A stretch of 64,000 bases of DNA from Shimia sp040370365 (GCF_040370365.1 NZ_BAABWQ010000002.1:310001-374000), one strand, 5' to 3'. Positions 28,279 to 37,754 are shown, counted from the stretch's first letter. Notes: generated from the letters alone by a model not told the origin. Made by a program: numbers and translations.

Positions 28279-29354
28279 TGCCAGTGCCTTTTGCGTTGTC
28301 CCAAGATGAGCAGGATAAAGAATGGTATGCCGATCAGCGACGTGATCATCCCAATCGGATAGACGATTCCTGGAGTGATGGCTTTGGATGCAATGGACGT
28401 CCCCGACAGTATCACCGCGCCGCAAAGGGCCGAGAGCGGTAAGAAACCGCGCTGATCTTCTCCAACGATCATGCGGGCAATATGCGGGCCAACGAGGCCA
28501 ACAAATGCGATCGCGCCGACAAACGATACTGCAACCGCCGCCAAGAGCGAGACCCCCGCAAGAATTGACACGCGTAGCAAGCCGACGTTTACCCCAAGTG
28601 CCGCGGCTTTGTCCTCACCCATGCGGAGCGCCGTGAGCGACCATGAGCGGCTGTAAAACCATGGAAGCAGGACGCCCAAAACAATTGCGCAAATCGCAAC
28701 TTTTTCCCATGTCGCACGCGACAAAGACCCAAGTTGCCAAAAAATCAGCTGCGCGAGCTGCATCTCAGATGCACCGTATTGTAGGAAGGCAAGCAGAGCA
28801 TTGAAGGTGAAAAGCATCGCGATCCCGACAAGGATCATGGCCTCAGGGGAAACGCCGCGAATTTTCGTGAATATGTATAGAAAGAAAGATGCGCCTAAGG
28901 CGAAAACAAACGCATTCACCGTCACAAAGAGTCCCCCCACACCTGGGACGACGGACCAGCCCAAAACAATGGCAAGGGCTGCGCCAAAACTGGCAGCGGA
29001 TGACAGGCCAAGGGTGAACGGATCAGCAAGCGGGTTGTTCAGGATCGTTTGCATTTCTGCGCCCGCAACTCCCAGCATGGCGCCCACAAACACTGCCATC
29101 AAAGCAACAGGAAGGCGAAGCTTCCAAATGATCACCAGTTCTTTGGGAGTGGCATCAGCGCGGTTCAATATCACCTCAAGCGTGCGCCCAAAGCTAAGAT
29201 TGGCTGGGCCAGTGATGACATCAAAAATGATGAGAACAGCGAGAGCAACGAACGCCAGCAAGATCAACAAAAGCCGCTTCGCTATGCGGCGATTATAGGC
29301 TTGCATGAGATCCGATACCGCCCCGGTTTGCGCCGAAGTGACTTGATCAGACAT
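28275..29354 (-). CDS. FecCD-family ABC transporter permease
   Basis: The 359-aa protein has about ten membrane segments and FecCD motifs (VFVGAMLGVAGAEMQTILNNPLADPFTLGLSSAASFGAAL, VGAIAFVGLVGPHIAR). A single permease gene implies a homodimer. It lies 53 bp downstream of the binding-protein gene. The imported ligand is probably an iron chelate; cobalamin cannot be excluded by sequence. Confidence 0.92.
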   Translation of the reverse strand: MSDQVTSAQTGAVSDLMQAYNRRIAKRLLLILLAFVALAVLIIFDVITGPANLSFGRTLEVILNRADATPKELVIIWKLRLPVALMAVFVGAMLGVAGAEMQTILNNPLADPFTLGLSSAASFGAALAIVLGWSVVPGVGGLFVTVNAFVFALGASFFLYIFTKIRGVSPEAMILVGIAMLFTFNALLAFLQYGASEMQLAQLIFWQLGSLSRATWEKVAICAIVLGVLLPWFYSRSWSLTALRMGEDKAAALGVNVGLLRVSILAGVSLLAAVAVSFVGAIAFVGLVGPHIARMIVGEDQRGFLPLSALCGAVILSGTSIASKAITPGIVYPIGMITSLIGIPFFILLILGQRKRHWQ

Positions 29355-29407
29355 GGGGAACTTTCAAATGAAAATCCTGCGGCCACTTGGGCCGCAGGTG
29401 ATAGAGT

Positions 29408-30565
29408 TTAGCCCGCGCGGTTCGCAGACATCCAAAACGTGCCTTGGGCATCAAACGGCAAGAAGCGATCGTGAAGCTCTTCGAATGTGCCCCACGGGTC
29501 GAGATCCTCGAAGTCGTCTGGGTGGAACCATTTTGCCAACTGTTGGATCGCAACAAAGTGGTATGGCGAATTGTAGAATTGGTGGAAGATCGCGTGGTAG
29601 TTGCCTTCTTTCACTGCATCCAAGTCAGAAAAACCTGCACGCGCAGCAAGCGCTTCGATGCGCTCACGGTTCACATCTTCCTGTGCGTCATAGCCAAGCA
29701 GAACGGACGTGACTTCAGGCCGGTTTTCAGCCCAGTTCGCGCCTGTTGCAACGATGTGCGTTGGGTTCGCTTCAATCACGCCTTCAAGACTCAAGGTGAC
29801 AGAATAGGCGTTTGCCAAAGTGGACGCATAGTTCGTACCACCGGCAAGCTCAACGAAACGGCCATAATTGTAAGGGCCAAAGGACCAACAGCAGAAATCT
29901 GTCTGCCAACCCGCTGCGTTTTCAACAACGACCATCGGGCGTTCGTCTGCCGGGATTTGGTCAATGATATTTGTCACTTTTCGCATCTGCGCCATGTAGA
30001 AATCGATGAACTCAGCTGCGCGTTTTTCCTCACCAAGGATACGTCCGAGCATCAAAAGAGAGGGCACAACGTTCTCAGTTGCATTGCGACGGAAATCCAC
30101 GAATGCGACCTGCACACCGGCAGTGGAGAGCTTTTCCATCAAGCCGGTTTCTTCGGCTTTGAACAACGATCCGGATTCGAGCAGTACAAGATCAGCGTCG
30201 GCTTCCAGAATGGCCTCGATGCTGAAGTCACCGGCGTAAGGGTTGCCAAAGTTGATCAGCCGCGCCGTGTCTTCAGGAAACGCATTTTCGAATTGGCGAA
30301 AACCGTCCGGATCGTACAGGATCAGATCGTTATTCCAACCCACGATTTTTTCAAAAGGGTTGCGCGTTGTGAGAGGCGTGATGCCATACATCATCCGGCC
30401 TTCGCCAAGAACGATTTTATCGGGCAATTCGTCGAACGTGACGGTCCGCCCCGCAATATCAGTTACAGTCAAGGCTTCCGCTTGGACTTCACTGGCTTGC
30501 GCGAACATAATCACGCTGGCTGTTGCAGCACCAAGGAAGCCGCGTGTGAATGTCGAAAGTGACAT
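29408..30565 (-). CDS. ABC transporter periplasmic binding protein (FecB/FepB type)
   Basis: The 385-aa protein has a signal peptide (about 30 residues) and the class III binding-protein fold: VTDIAGRTVTFDELPDKIVLGEGRM at the N-terminal lobe, EADADLVLLESGS, and a long linking helix. It should capture the chelate for the FecCD-type permease. ATG 30565 has GGAG ahead of it; an in-frame ATG four codons upstream is equally possible. A palindromic site overlaps its promoter. Confidence 0.88.
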   Translation of the reverse strand: MSLSTFTRGFLGAATASVIMFAQASEVQAEALTVTDIAGRTVTFDELPDKIVLGEGRMMYGITPLTTRNPFEKIVGWNNDLILYDPDGFRQFENAFPEDTARLINFGNPYAGDFSIEAILEADADLVLLESGSLFKAEETGLMEKLSTAGVQVAFVDFRRNATENVVPSLLMLGRILGEEKRAAEFIDFYMAQMRKVTNIIDQIPADERPMVVVENAAGWQTDFCCWSFGPYNYGRFVELAGGTNYASTLANAYSVTLSLEGVIEANPTHIVATGANWAENRPEVTSVLLGYDAQEDVNRERIEALAARAGFSDLDAVKEGNYHAIFHQFYNSPYHFVAIQQLAKWFHPDDFEDLDPWGTFEELHDRFLPFDAQGTFWMSANRAG

Positions 30566-30634
30566 GGCGGTCTCCATTGTGTTGGTCGATGTGAACGCCT
30601 GTTAACCCGTTTGCGATGTATATCCAAGTATTTT

Positions 30635-30651
30635 TGTCAATTATTTAATTG
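30635..30651 (-). promoter_or_regulatory. TTGACA box overlapping an AT-rich palindrome upstream of the iron-type ABC operon
   Basis: On the minus strand a TTGACA element (30635-30640) directly abuts and overlaps a perfect palindrome CAATTA-AA-TAATTG (30638-30651), about 70-85 bp before the binding-protein ATG. An operator over a -35 box fits repression by metal status, as expected for an iron-uptake operon. It does not match the Irr or RirA consensus that I know, so the regulator is unnamed. Confidence 0.45.
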
Positions 30652-30900
30652 TACCCACCTGACACCTTGATTCGCGCTCCGACATTCAGGGCATATTGGA
30701 TGTGATGCGTGAGTGCTGGGGCGCCAACTGGGACTGTTGGCAAAGCACGGGCCAAGCGCTCTTCTTGACTACGGAGTAGCTCCGCCAAGAAACGCGCTAA
30801 AGCACGGACAAAGAAAACCATTCCGCCAATAAAGCATCAACGCAAATACAGAGCACTGCTTCCATCAAGAAGCTGTTTTACATATATATTTTTCAATAAA

Positions 30901-30946
30901 TGGTGCCCGGGGGCGGAATCGAACCACCGACACGAGGATTTTCAAT
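30901..30946 (-). repeat. Outer attachment site: 46-bp copy of the tRNA-Phe 3' end (E1 left end)
   Basis: Exact copy of the last 46 bases of the tRNA-Phe gene, from the anticodon loop through CCA, without the 5' half. It marks the junction of element 1 with host DNA (host to the left). Identical copies lie at 45631-45676 and 60160-60205. Confidence 0.93.
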
Positions 30947-31079
30947 TTTCCTAGGAACCCGCGCAGTTCCAAGCAAGCTTATGCAGTCCACCGCGAAATC
31001 TGTTTCACTTGAATGACCTGTGGCCCGTAAAGCCAGCTAAACCGTCTCAGACGTTTTCATCCTAGCCCGGCACTAGTGG

Positions 31080-31096
31080 CACCCGATTTGCACCCA
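31080..31096 (+). repeat. Putative integrase arm site, E1 left
   Basis: CACCC-N6-CACCCA: two boxes 11 bp apart, about one helical turn. It begins 179 bp after the start of the 46-bp repeat. The E1 right end carries the same arrangement, and E2 has TACCC-N6-TACCCG at matching distances. Confidence 0.6.
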
Positions 31097-31212
31097 GCCT
31101 CTAGATATCAACTATTGGTGAGCGCTGGTACAATGGCTTCTCAAATAAGTTACGAACAGTTGGGTCAGATCGTTAAGCTAGGCTGAGGCCAGATTGGGAT
31201 GGTTGTTGTGAG

Positions 31213-31917
31213 CTAGAAGCGCCTAGCCCTACGCCGCACTCCATATCTGCGAGTTTGTTTTGGCTGTCTGATTTGAACTGGTGGTGGGCGGTTTCCCAAC
31301 TTCAACTGCTCAACTAATTTGTCGCGATTTAGCGTGTACATCAAGGCTGACGCGTCCATGCTGCGACCTATGACCCAGAGGTCATCTATGCCAAAGTCAA
31401 TTATGACAGGCGCATTCAGGCCACTCCACTTTTTCAGGAACCGAGAGTCATAGTAATGAACCTCAAAAACTTGGGCTCCACTTGAATTGGGTGTATTTGC
31501 ATGTTTGAGAGCTTCACGAAATTGTTCAATGGTGCTCTGTAGTCTTAGTCCGTCAACAATCCAGCAAATGTCACGATGAAACTCTGTGCGAGCGTCGACC
31601 TCCTCGCGTGAAATTGCTGAATGTTGAAACTCTAGGGCCAATCCTTGAGGTGTTAAAACATCTGCGATGTGAAGCTCACCATTTGCATCGCGTCTTCCCT
31701 GTTCTTGCCATTCATCGGGAAAGTGGTTTTTCCACTTGCGATGCCATTCCTTTTCGGGTTCCCACCAATGATCACAATGTTTGGTAGATTTGTGTGCCCA
31801 ATGCCAGACGCGGACCTTTCCGCACCGCGCAATGACGTCACTCTGGCAAAAGGGGCACGTCGCTGAGGTTTTTGGCCGTGGTTCAATTCTTTGACCATCA
31901 AGATCCGCAAACTTCAT
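31213..31917 (-). CDS. CoiA-like nuclease-family protein
   Basis: The 234-aa protein resembles competence protein CoiA and its restriction-like relatives. An N-terminal zinc-finger-like part (CPFCQSDVIARCG, HWAHKSTKHCDHW) is followed by EKEWHRKWKNHFP and a nuclease core ADVLTPQGLALEFQHSAI with the expected Asp and Glu-x-Gln residues, then DICWIVDG. A basic tail (RRYGVRRRARRF) may bind DNA. As a stand-alone gene at the end of a mobile element it is more likely defence or DNA processing than natural competence. It is read toward the left end. Confidence 0.75.
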   Translation of the reverse strand: MKFADLDGQRIEPRPKTSATCPFCQSDVIARCGKVRVWHWAHKSTKHCDHWWEPEKEWHRKWKNHFPDEWQEQGRRDANGELHIADVLTPQGLALEFQHSAISREEVDARTEFHRDICWIVDGLRLQSTIEQFREALKHANTPNSSGAQVFEVHYYDSRFLKKWSGLNAPVIIDFGIDDLWVIGRSMDASALMYTLNRDKLVEQLKLGNRPPPVQIRQPKQTRRYGVRRRARRF

Positions 31918-32218
31918 GAATCTTTGCCCTAAGGAAATTTGTATACGGATTTAGATGGGTACCAAATTGACAAATTTCAAAGTGAACCAAAATCTTTTAG
32001 TTCGCGCCCCCAAAACGTTCACATGGCGAGATTCTGACGTTTAGGCGAATGACACTGAAAAAGGCACTGGATGCCACAAACGCTGAGACGTGACCTCCCC
32101 GCATACCTACTTTCCTATTTTGTTCCTTGAACTCGCTGCGACTGGCGTTAACCAAAAATAGGTAGAACACTTCAAGCTCAGGCAGGTTTAGTCGTTCACA
32201 ATCAGCCTCGAACTAGAT
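31918..32218. other. Divergent gap between CoiA-like and methyltransferase genes
   Basis: About 300 bp separate the divergent genes and should contain both promoters. I see no repeat, RNA gene or supported small frame here. Confidence 0.4.
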
Positions 32219-33667
32219 ATGCTACATCAACGCCTGAAACAGCTACATTTTCTGGAAATGCTCGAAGCCGTGAATAAAGTTGCCGATATCGAACCTCTTG
32301 CCGACGAGAAAAACGGCTCAAATCGTCGCCCGATGTACATGGTCGACATGTTCGCAGGCTGTGGTGGCTTGTCTATGGGAATGGAGAACGCGGACTTCGT
32401 GCCAGTGTTCGTGAACGAACTGAACCCCGACGCGATGGCTACATACTTGAAGAACCGTCATCACTCGTTGGGTGGGCTGCACTTCTCAGCTAACGAAGAC
32501 CTTCGTTGTAATGATGCAAACGACTTACGCGGTTCGAGGCTTGAGCAGTTGGTGTCCGACCTCAGGAACATCCCAGAGCTGGGCCTGCAATTTGATTTGG
32601 GAGCGAGCACAGCATCTGGCGCTGGCTCCAACTTGGACGTTCTCGCTGGTGGGCCTCCTTGCCAAGGCTACTCCGGCATCGGCATCAGGCGTTCCTACGA
32701 TGTTGACAAGACTGATATGCCGTCTAACCACTTGTTTGTTCGTATGGCGCACGTCATTCGAAAGCTACGACCACGCATCTTTCTGTTTGAGAACGTGAGG
32801 GGTCTGCTGAACGCGAAGTGGACCCGTGGTGGCGATGACCAGATTTTCCCAGACGTGCTGTCCGAATTTAGTTCGATCCCCGGCTACACCGTTCGTTATT
32901 CGCTGGTGAAGGCAAAAGACTATGGCGTCCCGCAGAACCGTCCTCGCGTCCTATTGGTCGGCATTCGTGACGACATCTTGGACTCTTGTGATTGGCTGGA
33001 GCCCCAAGCCCACGAGGAAGACGCCGTCAAATGTGGCTTCCTCCCCCAACCTACAGGGGGCTTTCCGGATCTTATCGACCTTCTGGGCGACCTGATCGAT
33101 GACAGTGTGGCCGATGCCTTGCGCAGTGGCGACTTCGCGAAGGGGCCATTCACAACGGACAAGTATCCATCTAAGCCAAAGAACGATTTACAAAGACGGC
33201 TTCGTACGGCCCCGCACTGGTTCCACAGCAAGACCGTGCCTTTGACCGAGCAAGAATACAGCAAGCACAAGCCGAACATCGTCGCCAAGTTTCAGCACAT
33301 GCTGGACAACAACGGTGAGATCCCAGACCAGTTCAAAACCAAGAAGTTTTCTCAGCGAGTTCTTCGGGCGCGCTGGGGTAACACCGAGCCCAACATCACG
33401 GCGACTTCGCTTGCAGATGACTACGTGCACTTCAGCCAGCCACGCGCCCTGACGGTTCGCGAGTGGGCACGTCTTCAATTGTTCCCGGATTGGTACCAAT
33501 TCGCTGGCAAACGAACCACAGGTGGTTTGCGTCGCGCAGGCAATCCTCGAGAAGGCTTGTTCGACCGCGAAGTGCCAAAGTACACCCAGATCGGCAATGC
33601 TGTTCCGGTGGGTCTTGCCGAGGCCGTAGGTGAGCACTTCCGCAAGATTATCGATGCGGCAGTCTAG
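32219..33667 (+). CDS. DNA (cytosine-5) methyltransferase
   Basis: The 482-aa enzyme shows the ordered C5-methyltransferase motifs: I VDMFAGCGGLSMGME, IV with the catalytic cysteine GGPPCQGYSGIG, VI ENVRGLL, VIII QNRPRVLLVG, and X YTQIGNAVPVGLAEAVGEHF. The target-recognition stretch lies between VIII and X. The start is uncertain: ATG 32219 lacks a clear ribosome site, and ATG 32258 or 32333 would keep all motifs. It converges on the restriction-endonuclease gene with a 4-bp overlap of the ends, a common type II restriction-modification layout. The recognised sequence cannot be told. Confidence 0.93.
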   Translation: MLHQRLKQLHFLEMLEAVNKVADIEPLADEKNGSNRRPMYMVDMFAGCGGLSMGMENADFVPVFVNELNPDAMATYLKNRHHSLGGLHFSANEDLRCNDANDLRGSRLEQLVSDLRNIPELGLQFDLGASTASGAGSNLDVLAGGPPCQGYSGIGIRRSYDVDKTDMPSNHLFVRMAHVIRKLRPRIFLFENVRGLLNAKWTRGGDDQIFPDVLSEFSSIPGYTVRYSLVKAKDYGVPQNRPRVLLVGIRDDILDSCDWLEPQAHEEDAVKCGFLPQPTGGFPDLIDLLGDLIDDSVADALRSGDFAKGPFTTDKYPSKPKNDLQRRLRTAPHWFHSKTVPLTEQEYSKHKPNIVAKFQHMLDNNGEIPDQFKTKKFSQRVLRARWGNTEPNITATSLADDYVHFSQPRALTVREWARLQLFPDWYQFAGKRTTGGLRRAGNPREGLFDREVPKYTQIGNAVPVGLAEAVGEHFRKIIDAAV

Positions 33668-34533
33668 CTTTCAAACAGACCCGTTTGTGTGTCGATTGAT
33701 TTCTTTATGCTGGCGCGGACGTTCAAGCTGAATGCGCTCGCGAAATTACTGTCGAATATCTCTGACAGCGAAAGGGCAACGCCGGATTTCGTTGGCAAGC
33801 CCCAGTAGTTACCCCCAGTGAGGTTGCAAACACGCTTGACGGCCATCTGCGTGCTCTTACTGGGCATGCGTCCTTCTTTCTGTGACGGGACGGTCACAAA
33901 AGAGTAGGTGAACCTTTGAAGGTTCTTCACGCTGTAACCATTCTTCCCAATGTGGATGCCTGTGCTTGGCCCAAAGCTGGCCCGGTACACCATGTCCCAC
34001 AACATTGGCACTTGGGCGTTGTCGTTCCAGTTCGTCTTGCACTGAATGATCCCGAGTTCAACGTCACCAATTCGCTTGGCTACCTCGACATCTAAGTTCT
34101 TCATGAAACCCTTGTCGGGTTCTGGGAAATCGAAATCCTCGGGGTACACGACGACACAAACATCTGACTCCGTGTTCGTCTGATGGTTTCCGTACCGGAT
34201 AGTTGTTGCGTCCAGCAAAGTTCGAGGCACCACGGCCTGAGACTGTCGCATCGCAACGGCGTTCGTTCCTGAGAACACCAAGTTGAGATACCACGTTACC
34301 AGACTTTCCCAGCCAGCCCCACCACCAGATAATGAACCCTGATCTCGACTACCAGTGTTGGTTGCGAAGAACACTTCGCGAAGGTGATCTCCAACCTGAT
34401 GCACCTTGGTCGCGTCTGACAAGTCATCTGTAAGGTCGGACACGACCTCGCGCCAAATTGGCCAGCAATCTTGCCAAGTCTTGATCGACGCAACAGCGTC
34501 CATCGCCAATTTCCTGTGGTATTCAGCCGTCAT
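33664..34533 (-). CDS. Probable type II restriction endonuclease
   Basis: The 289-aa protein has a PD-(D/E)xK-like core: ESDVCVVVYPEDF, then VELGIIQCKTNWND, where the Glu and the QxK pair fit a metal-dependent nuclease. The tail-to-tail overlap with the C5-methyltransferase is the main reason to call it the cognate restriction enzyme. I do not recognise a specific isoschizomer family. If expressed without the methyltransferase it should be toxic, so the pair may also stabilise the element. Confidence 0.72.
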   Translation of the reverse strand: MTAEYHRKLAMDAVASIKTWQDCWPIWREVVSDLTDDLSDATKVHQVGDHLREVFFATNTGSRDQGSLSGGGAGWESLVTWYLNLVFSGTNAVAMRQSQAVVPRTLLDATTIRYGNHQTNTESDVCVVVYPEDFDFPEPDKGFMKNLDVEVAKRIGDVELGIIQCKTNWNDNAQVPMLWDMVYRASFGPSTGIHIGKNGYSVKNLQRFTYSFVTVPSQKEGRMPSKSTQMAVKRVCNLTGGNYWGLPTKSGVALSLSEIFDSNFASAFSLNVRASIKKSIDTQTGLFES

Positions 34534-34638
34534 TTCAAATCGCTCAAGTTAGTACACGATATTGCTACACGTCTTCTAAGGTGCCTCCAAGCCGAATTCA
34601 CAAAAGGCAACCAGCCAGAAATCGCGTTTTTTTGGCAG

Positions 34639-35772
34639 TTATGTCGAACTTTCTCCAGCGCGTTTTCTGTACTCACCAGCAACTGCCAAGTTAAACTCCA
34701 GAATGCGCTGCCAATGCCTATCCTCTGTGCTGAAACCCTCTGGTGCGACACTCTCAAACATCATGTTTTGATATTCGTAGATTTGTGCGACTAGTTCGCC
34801 AAGTGGCCGACACTCGCGCCCGGTAACAGAGTCGAATTCAATCTTCTGCTCGATATCCGGCAACTGAACGGTTTGGTCTTGGAATTGGCGCAACACGACA
34901 CCTTTGGGTTGGAAATGTGGTGGGTACGTTCGCGGCGCAAGATATGAATCGAAATCCCAGTTAACGCCCAAGAAGTTTCGCATAGTTTCCTGTGGTTCCG
35001 TTGAGGCCGCCTCACGTGCGTCTAATTGCAGGATAGGCTGAACCAACTCGATTGAAGCCTTATGCATCCTCGGGTGTAGAACAGGGTGCTCGACTGCTTT
35101 TCGCATGTCAAAGTCGACCAACTTTTGAGCACCTACGTATTCACCTTCGTTTATGTACTCTCGGCGTGTTGGAAATGGGAAACCAGCTCGTTCTGAAAAG
35201 ATGAAATCGGCAGAAATATTGACTAGAAGAATGCTGTTAACCTTCAACCCGAAGCAAATGGGCGCGTTGTGAAATACGATGCTTTCCACACCAAACGCGT
35301 TTAGGCTTTTTTCCTCGGTATCAATTGCGTGGACTGCAAGGTATCGATCCTTTCGGCCGATCCTTTCCTTGATATGGAAGTTGGGGGCTATCCCTGTAGG
35401 GTTTCCTTGGAGGACGTGGTAGTTTAACCAAAGCCCGACGCGAACTTTATCCATCCAGTCCATAAGCAAGATGTAGTTCTCGACGGTGACGCCCTCGCGA
35501 CGTTGTAACGCCTTGATGATCGGCTTGATCCGGCTTTCAAGCCCAGAGAATTCGTCATTGCAGGACGTGCATGACGGCATGGTCAAGCTATTCCAAGAGA
35601 ACTGTATGGGTTTCTGTGTTTTGTAGTTGATGCCCATTTTCACAACGCGCGTTGGGTCGCCTGTCTCCCTTAAGAGCCACTGGGGCAAGACGTGCTCTTT
35701 ATTCTTGTTTTCCGGAGGTTTCCCACAGAAGACACAAAATTTTTCCAAAAGCACACCCCCAACTGAACGCAT
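34639..35772 (-). CDS. HNH-type endonuclease-like protein, 377 aa
   Basis: The N terminus carries CVFCGKPPENKNKEHVLPQWLLRE, followed by CTSCNDEFSGLE. The CxxC/CxxC pair and EHVLP form the zinc-stabilised HNH core of one widespread family. The remaining roughly 290 residues are of unknown fold. ATG 35772 was chosen as the shortest start keeping the first CxxC; longer in-frame starts run into the integrase promoter. It is divergent from the integrase and may be a defence nuclease or part of the restriction locus. Confidence 0.7.
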   Translation of the reverse strand: MRSVGGVLLEKFCVFCGKPPENKNKEHVLPQWLLRETGDPTRVVKMGINYKTQKPIQFSWNSLTMPSCTSCNDEFSGLESRIKPIIKALQRREGVTVENYILLMDWMDKVRVGLWLNYHVLQGNPTGIAPNFHIKERIGRKDRYLAVHAIDTEEKSLNAFGVESIVFHNAPICFGLKVNSILLVNISADFIFSERAGFPFPTRREYINEGEYVGAQKLVDFDMRKAVEHPVLHPRMHKASIELVQPILQLDAREAASTEPQETMRNFLGVNWDFDSYLAPRTYPPHFQPKGVVLRQFQDQTVQLPDIEQKIEFDSVTGRECRPLGELVAQIYEYQNMMFESVAPEGFSTEDRHWQRILEFNLAVAGEYRKRAGESST

Positions 35773-35818
35773 TCTATAGGAGTTTTGAACATAAACTCTC
35801 AGACCGCACCAAACCATA

Positions 35819-35850
35819 CCCTGACACGCGGATTCTGAGTGTCTTACAAT
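35819..35850 (+). promoter_or_regulatory. E1 integrase promoter (CCCTGACA, 18 bp, TACAAT)
   Basis: CCCTGACA is followed 18 bp later by TACAAT, in the context TCTTACAAT, ending 6 bp before the integrase ATG at 35857. The transcript would be nearly leaderless. The same boxes and spacing precede the E2 integrase and the small genes of both elements. Confidence 0.65.
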
Positions 35851-35856
35851 ATCCAT

Positions 35857-37050
35857 ATGGAACAGATACTGACAACCAAATCACTCGACGCGTTGAAACC
35901 TGCGGCCACCAAGCGGTACGAAGTCCGCGATCCGAAAACACCCGGCCTGCATGTACGTGTGTCTACCACAGGTGCCAAGGTGTTCTACACATTGGTACGC
36001 CCAAATGGTTCGCGCAGACGCGTTAAAATCGGCCCCTATCCTGTGGTCTCCCTTGCCGATGCTAGACGCCGTGCGATGGAGATCGCCCGTGATGTTGAGT
36101 TGGGGGAGTTCGAAAAGGCCCCTGAGGTTTCAGAGGCGTCGGCCCTGACGCTGGGCGAGACAATTCCCAAGTTCATTAATCTTTATGCTAGGCCCAACAC
36201 CAAGGACTGGAAGCGTACCGAAAGCGTTCTGCACAAGTTCGACGGGTTGAAACACCGGCCCATTGACCAGATCAAGCGGCAAGATGTGACCAAGGTGTTG
36301 GACGATATCATCGCTAAGGGTACGCCATATCGCGCAAATCGGGCGCTCTCAGCGATCAAAAAGCTCATGAACTGGTGTGTGATGCGTGGCGATATTGAAA
36401 CATCACCTGTGGCTCTCCTTAGGCCGCCGACGCGTGAAATCCCTCGTGATCGCGTACTGAGCGATGATGAAATTCGCGCGATATGGCAGCACAGCGATGC
36501 CGAGGACTACCCATTCGGACCTTTCCTCAAGCTGCTGATGATGACGGGGCAACGACGGGCAGAAGTGTCTGACATGCGCTGGTCTGAACTCAATCTCGAT
36601 GAAGGTATTTGGGAACTTCCAGCCAGCCGTGTCAAAAACGCACGGTTGCATATCGTGCCCCTACCTCCACAGGCCGTGGAAATACTGCGATCCCTGCACA
36701 GGTTCCTCGACAGCGACTTCGTGTTCACGACGACAGGGCGCTCAGCGATTTCTGGGTTCGGACGCCTCAAGGAACGTATCGAGGCGACGCTGCCGGAAAA
36801 CACACCTGATTGGCGCTTCCATGACTTCAGACGCACGGCCTCCACGGGCATGGCGAAGATCGGTGTGGCACCTCATGTGATCGACGCCGTGACCAACCAT
36901 AAATCAGGAGTCGTCTCAGGCGTCGGCGCAACCTACAATCGCTACACATATTTCAACGAGAAACGCGAGGCGCTGGAATTGTGGGCGAACGAATTGACGA
37001 AAATCACGACGGCGCGTTCGGAGACGAGTGCCGGGAGGAAGTCCGAGTAA
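35857..37050 (+). CDS. int: Tyrosine integrase of element 1
   Basis: The 397-aa protein is a P4-type integrase. It has an N-terminal DUF4102-like arm-binding domain (GLHVRVSTTGAKVFYTLVRP...KIGPYPVVSLADARRRAMEIA), a SAM-like core-binding domain, and a C-terminal catalytic domain with Arg in TGQRRAEVSDMRW, HDFRRT, the second His region NHKSGVVSG and the Tyr in YNRYTYF. ATG 35857 follows the promoter-like boxes by 6 bp; a GTG six codons upstream is less likely. It is clearly related to the E2 integrase, with the same length. It lies mid-element rather than next to the attachment site. Confidence 0.95.
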   Translation: MEQILTTKSLDALKPAATKRYEVRDPKTPGLHVRVSTTGAKVFYTLVRPNGSRRRVKIGPYPVVSLADARRRAMEIARDVELGEFEKAPEVSEASALTLGETIPKFINLYARPNTKDWKRTESVLHKFDGLKHRPIDQIKRQDVTKVLDDIIAKGTPYRANRALSAIKKLMNWCVMRGDIETSPVALLRPPTREIPRDRVLSDDEIRAIWQHSDAEDYPFGPFLKLLMMTGQRRAEVSDMRWSELNLDEGIWELPASRVKNARLHIVPLPPQAVEILRSLHRFLDSDFVFTTTGRSAISGFGRLKERIEATLPENTPDWRFHDFRRTASTGMAKIGVAPHVIDAVTNHKSGVVSGVGATYNRYTYFNEKREALELWANELTKITTARSETSAGRKSE

Positions 37051-37622
37051 CCCTTGGGCTTGAAGACGATCAAGTTTTTGCAGCCTTTTGGGGCAAACTG
37101 CGCGACGAATGCCTTCGAGTTCGTCGGGGGATTGAAGCCTCTCCCAATGGTTTCTGTCTGGCTCCATTCGACAAATCGCTGACACAACGAAAGACATGGC
37201 TGCAACGCCAAGTGGTCAATCCGATTGAAACGCTGCAAGCTGCTTTGAGTGATGAGAATGCTCCCCATTTCGCGCATTGGGAGCGCTTTGGCGACGATGA
37301 TCCGCACGCGAATGCGGCTCTGCATGATGCGCTGGCCGACCTAAAGAACAAGGTGACATTGCTTCAACGTGAATTTGAGGACGAAATCACGGGTGAAACC
37401 GCTGGCAAGATCACTCACACTCATGAAATCAGACATTACGTGGTTTTTGTCTGTCTTTCAGAACTGCGTGAACACTATCCAAACCTAAAGCTTTCACGGG
37501 GAAATTGGGACAAGGATCTGGGTCAGAGCATAGGCCATGTCCCTGATTTCGTTAGGCGCGTTTTCTTTGAAACGACTGGCAACTACGAACAGCTTGACGG
37601 CCCAATACAGGCGAACATCTAA
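36981..37622 (+). CDS. Unknown protein overlapping the E1 integrase gene, 213 aa
   Basis: This frame starts with GTG 36981 inside the integrase 3' end, a 70-bp overlap. No other start exists before conserved-looking sequence. The protein is soluble, acidic and mostly helical (WLQRQVVNPIETLQAALSDEN, LKNKVTLLQREFEDEI), with no known motif visible. Element 2 has a different 244-aa protein in exactly this place, also overlapping its integrase. That suggests an exchangeable accessory slot between int and alpA. Confidence 0.7.
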   Translation: MGERIDENHDGAFGDECREEVRVTLGLEDDQVFAAFWGKLRDECLRVRRGIEASPNGFCLAPFDKSLTQRKTWLQRQVVNPIETLQAALSDENAPHFAHWERFGDDDPHANAALHDALADLKNKVTLLQREFEDEITGETAGKITHTHEIRHYVVFVCLSELREHYPNLKLSRGNWDKDLGQSIGHVPDFVRRVFFETTGNYEQLDGPIQANI

Positions 37623-37712
37623 GCCATTTGAAAACCCGAATTCGAAATGAGTTGAGGGCTTCAGGACCTTCGCTCGCAATACGATCCAACCTGATCCATC
37701 TTCCTTCTTGTC

Positions 37713-37722
37713 GGAGCGCTCC
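37713..37722. promoter_or_regulatory. Palindrome upstream of E1 alpA
   Basis: GGAGCGCTCC is a perfect 10-bp palindrome 32 bp before the alpA start. Element 2 has a 14-bp palindrome 22 bp before its alpA. Both might be operators, perhaps for AlpA itself. The two sequences are not the same, so this is weak. Confidence 0.3.
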
Positions 37723-37754
37723 TTCACAAACGCAAACATGTAGAAGGAAAGACA

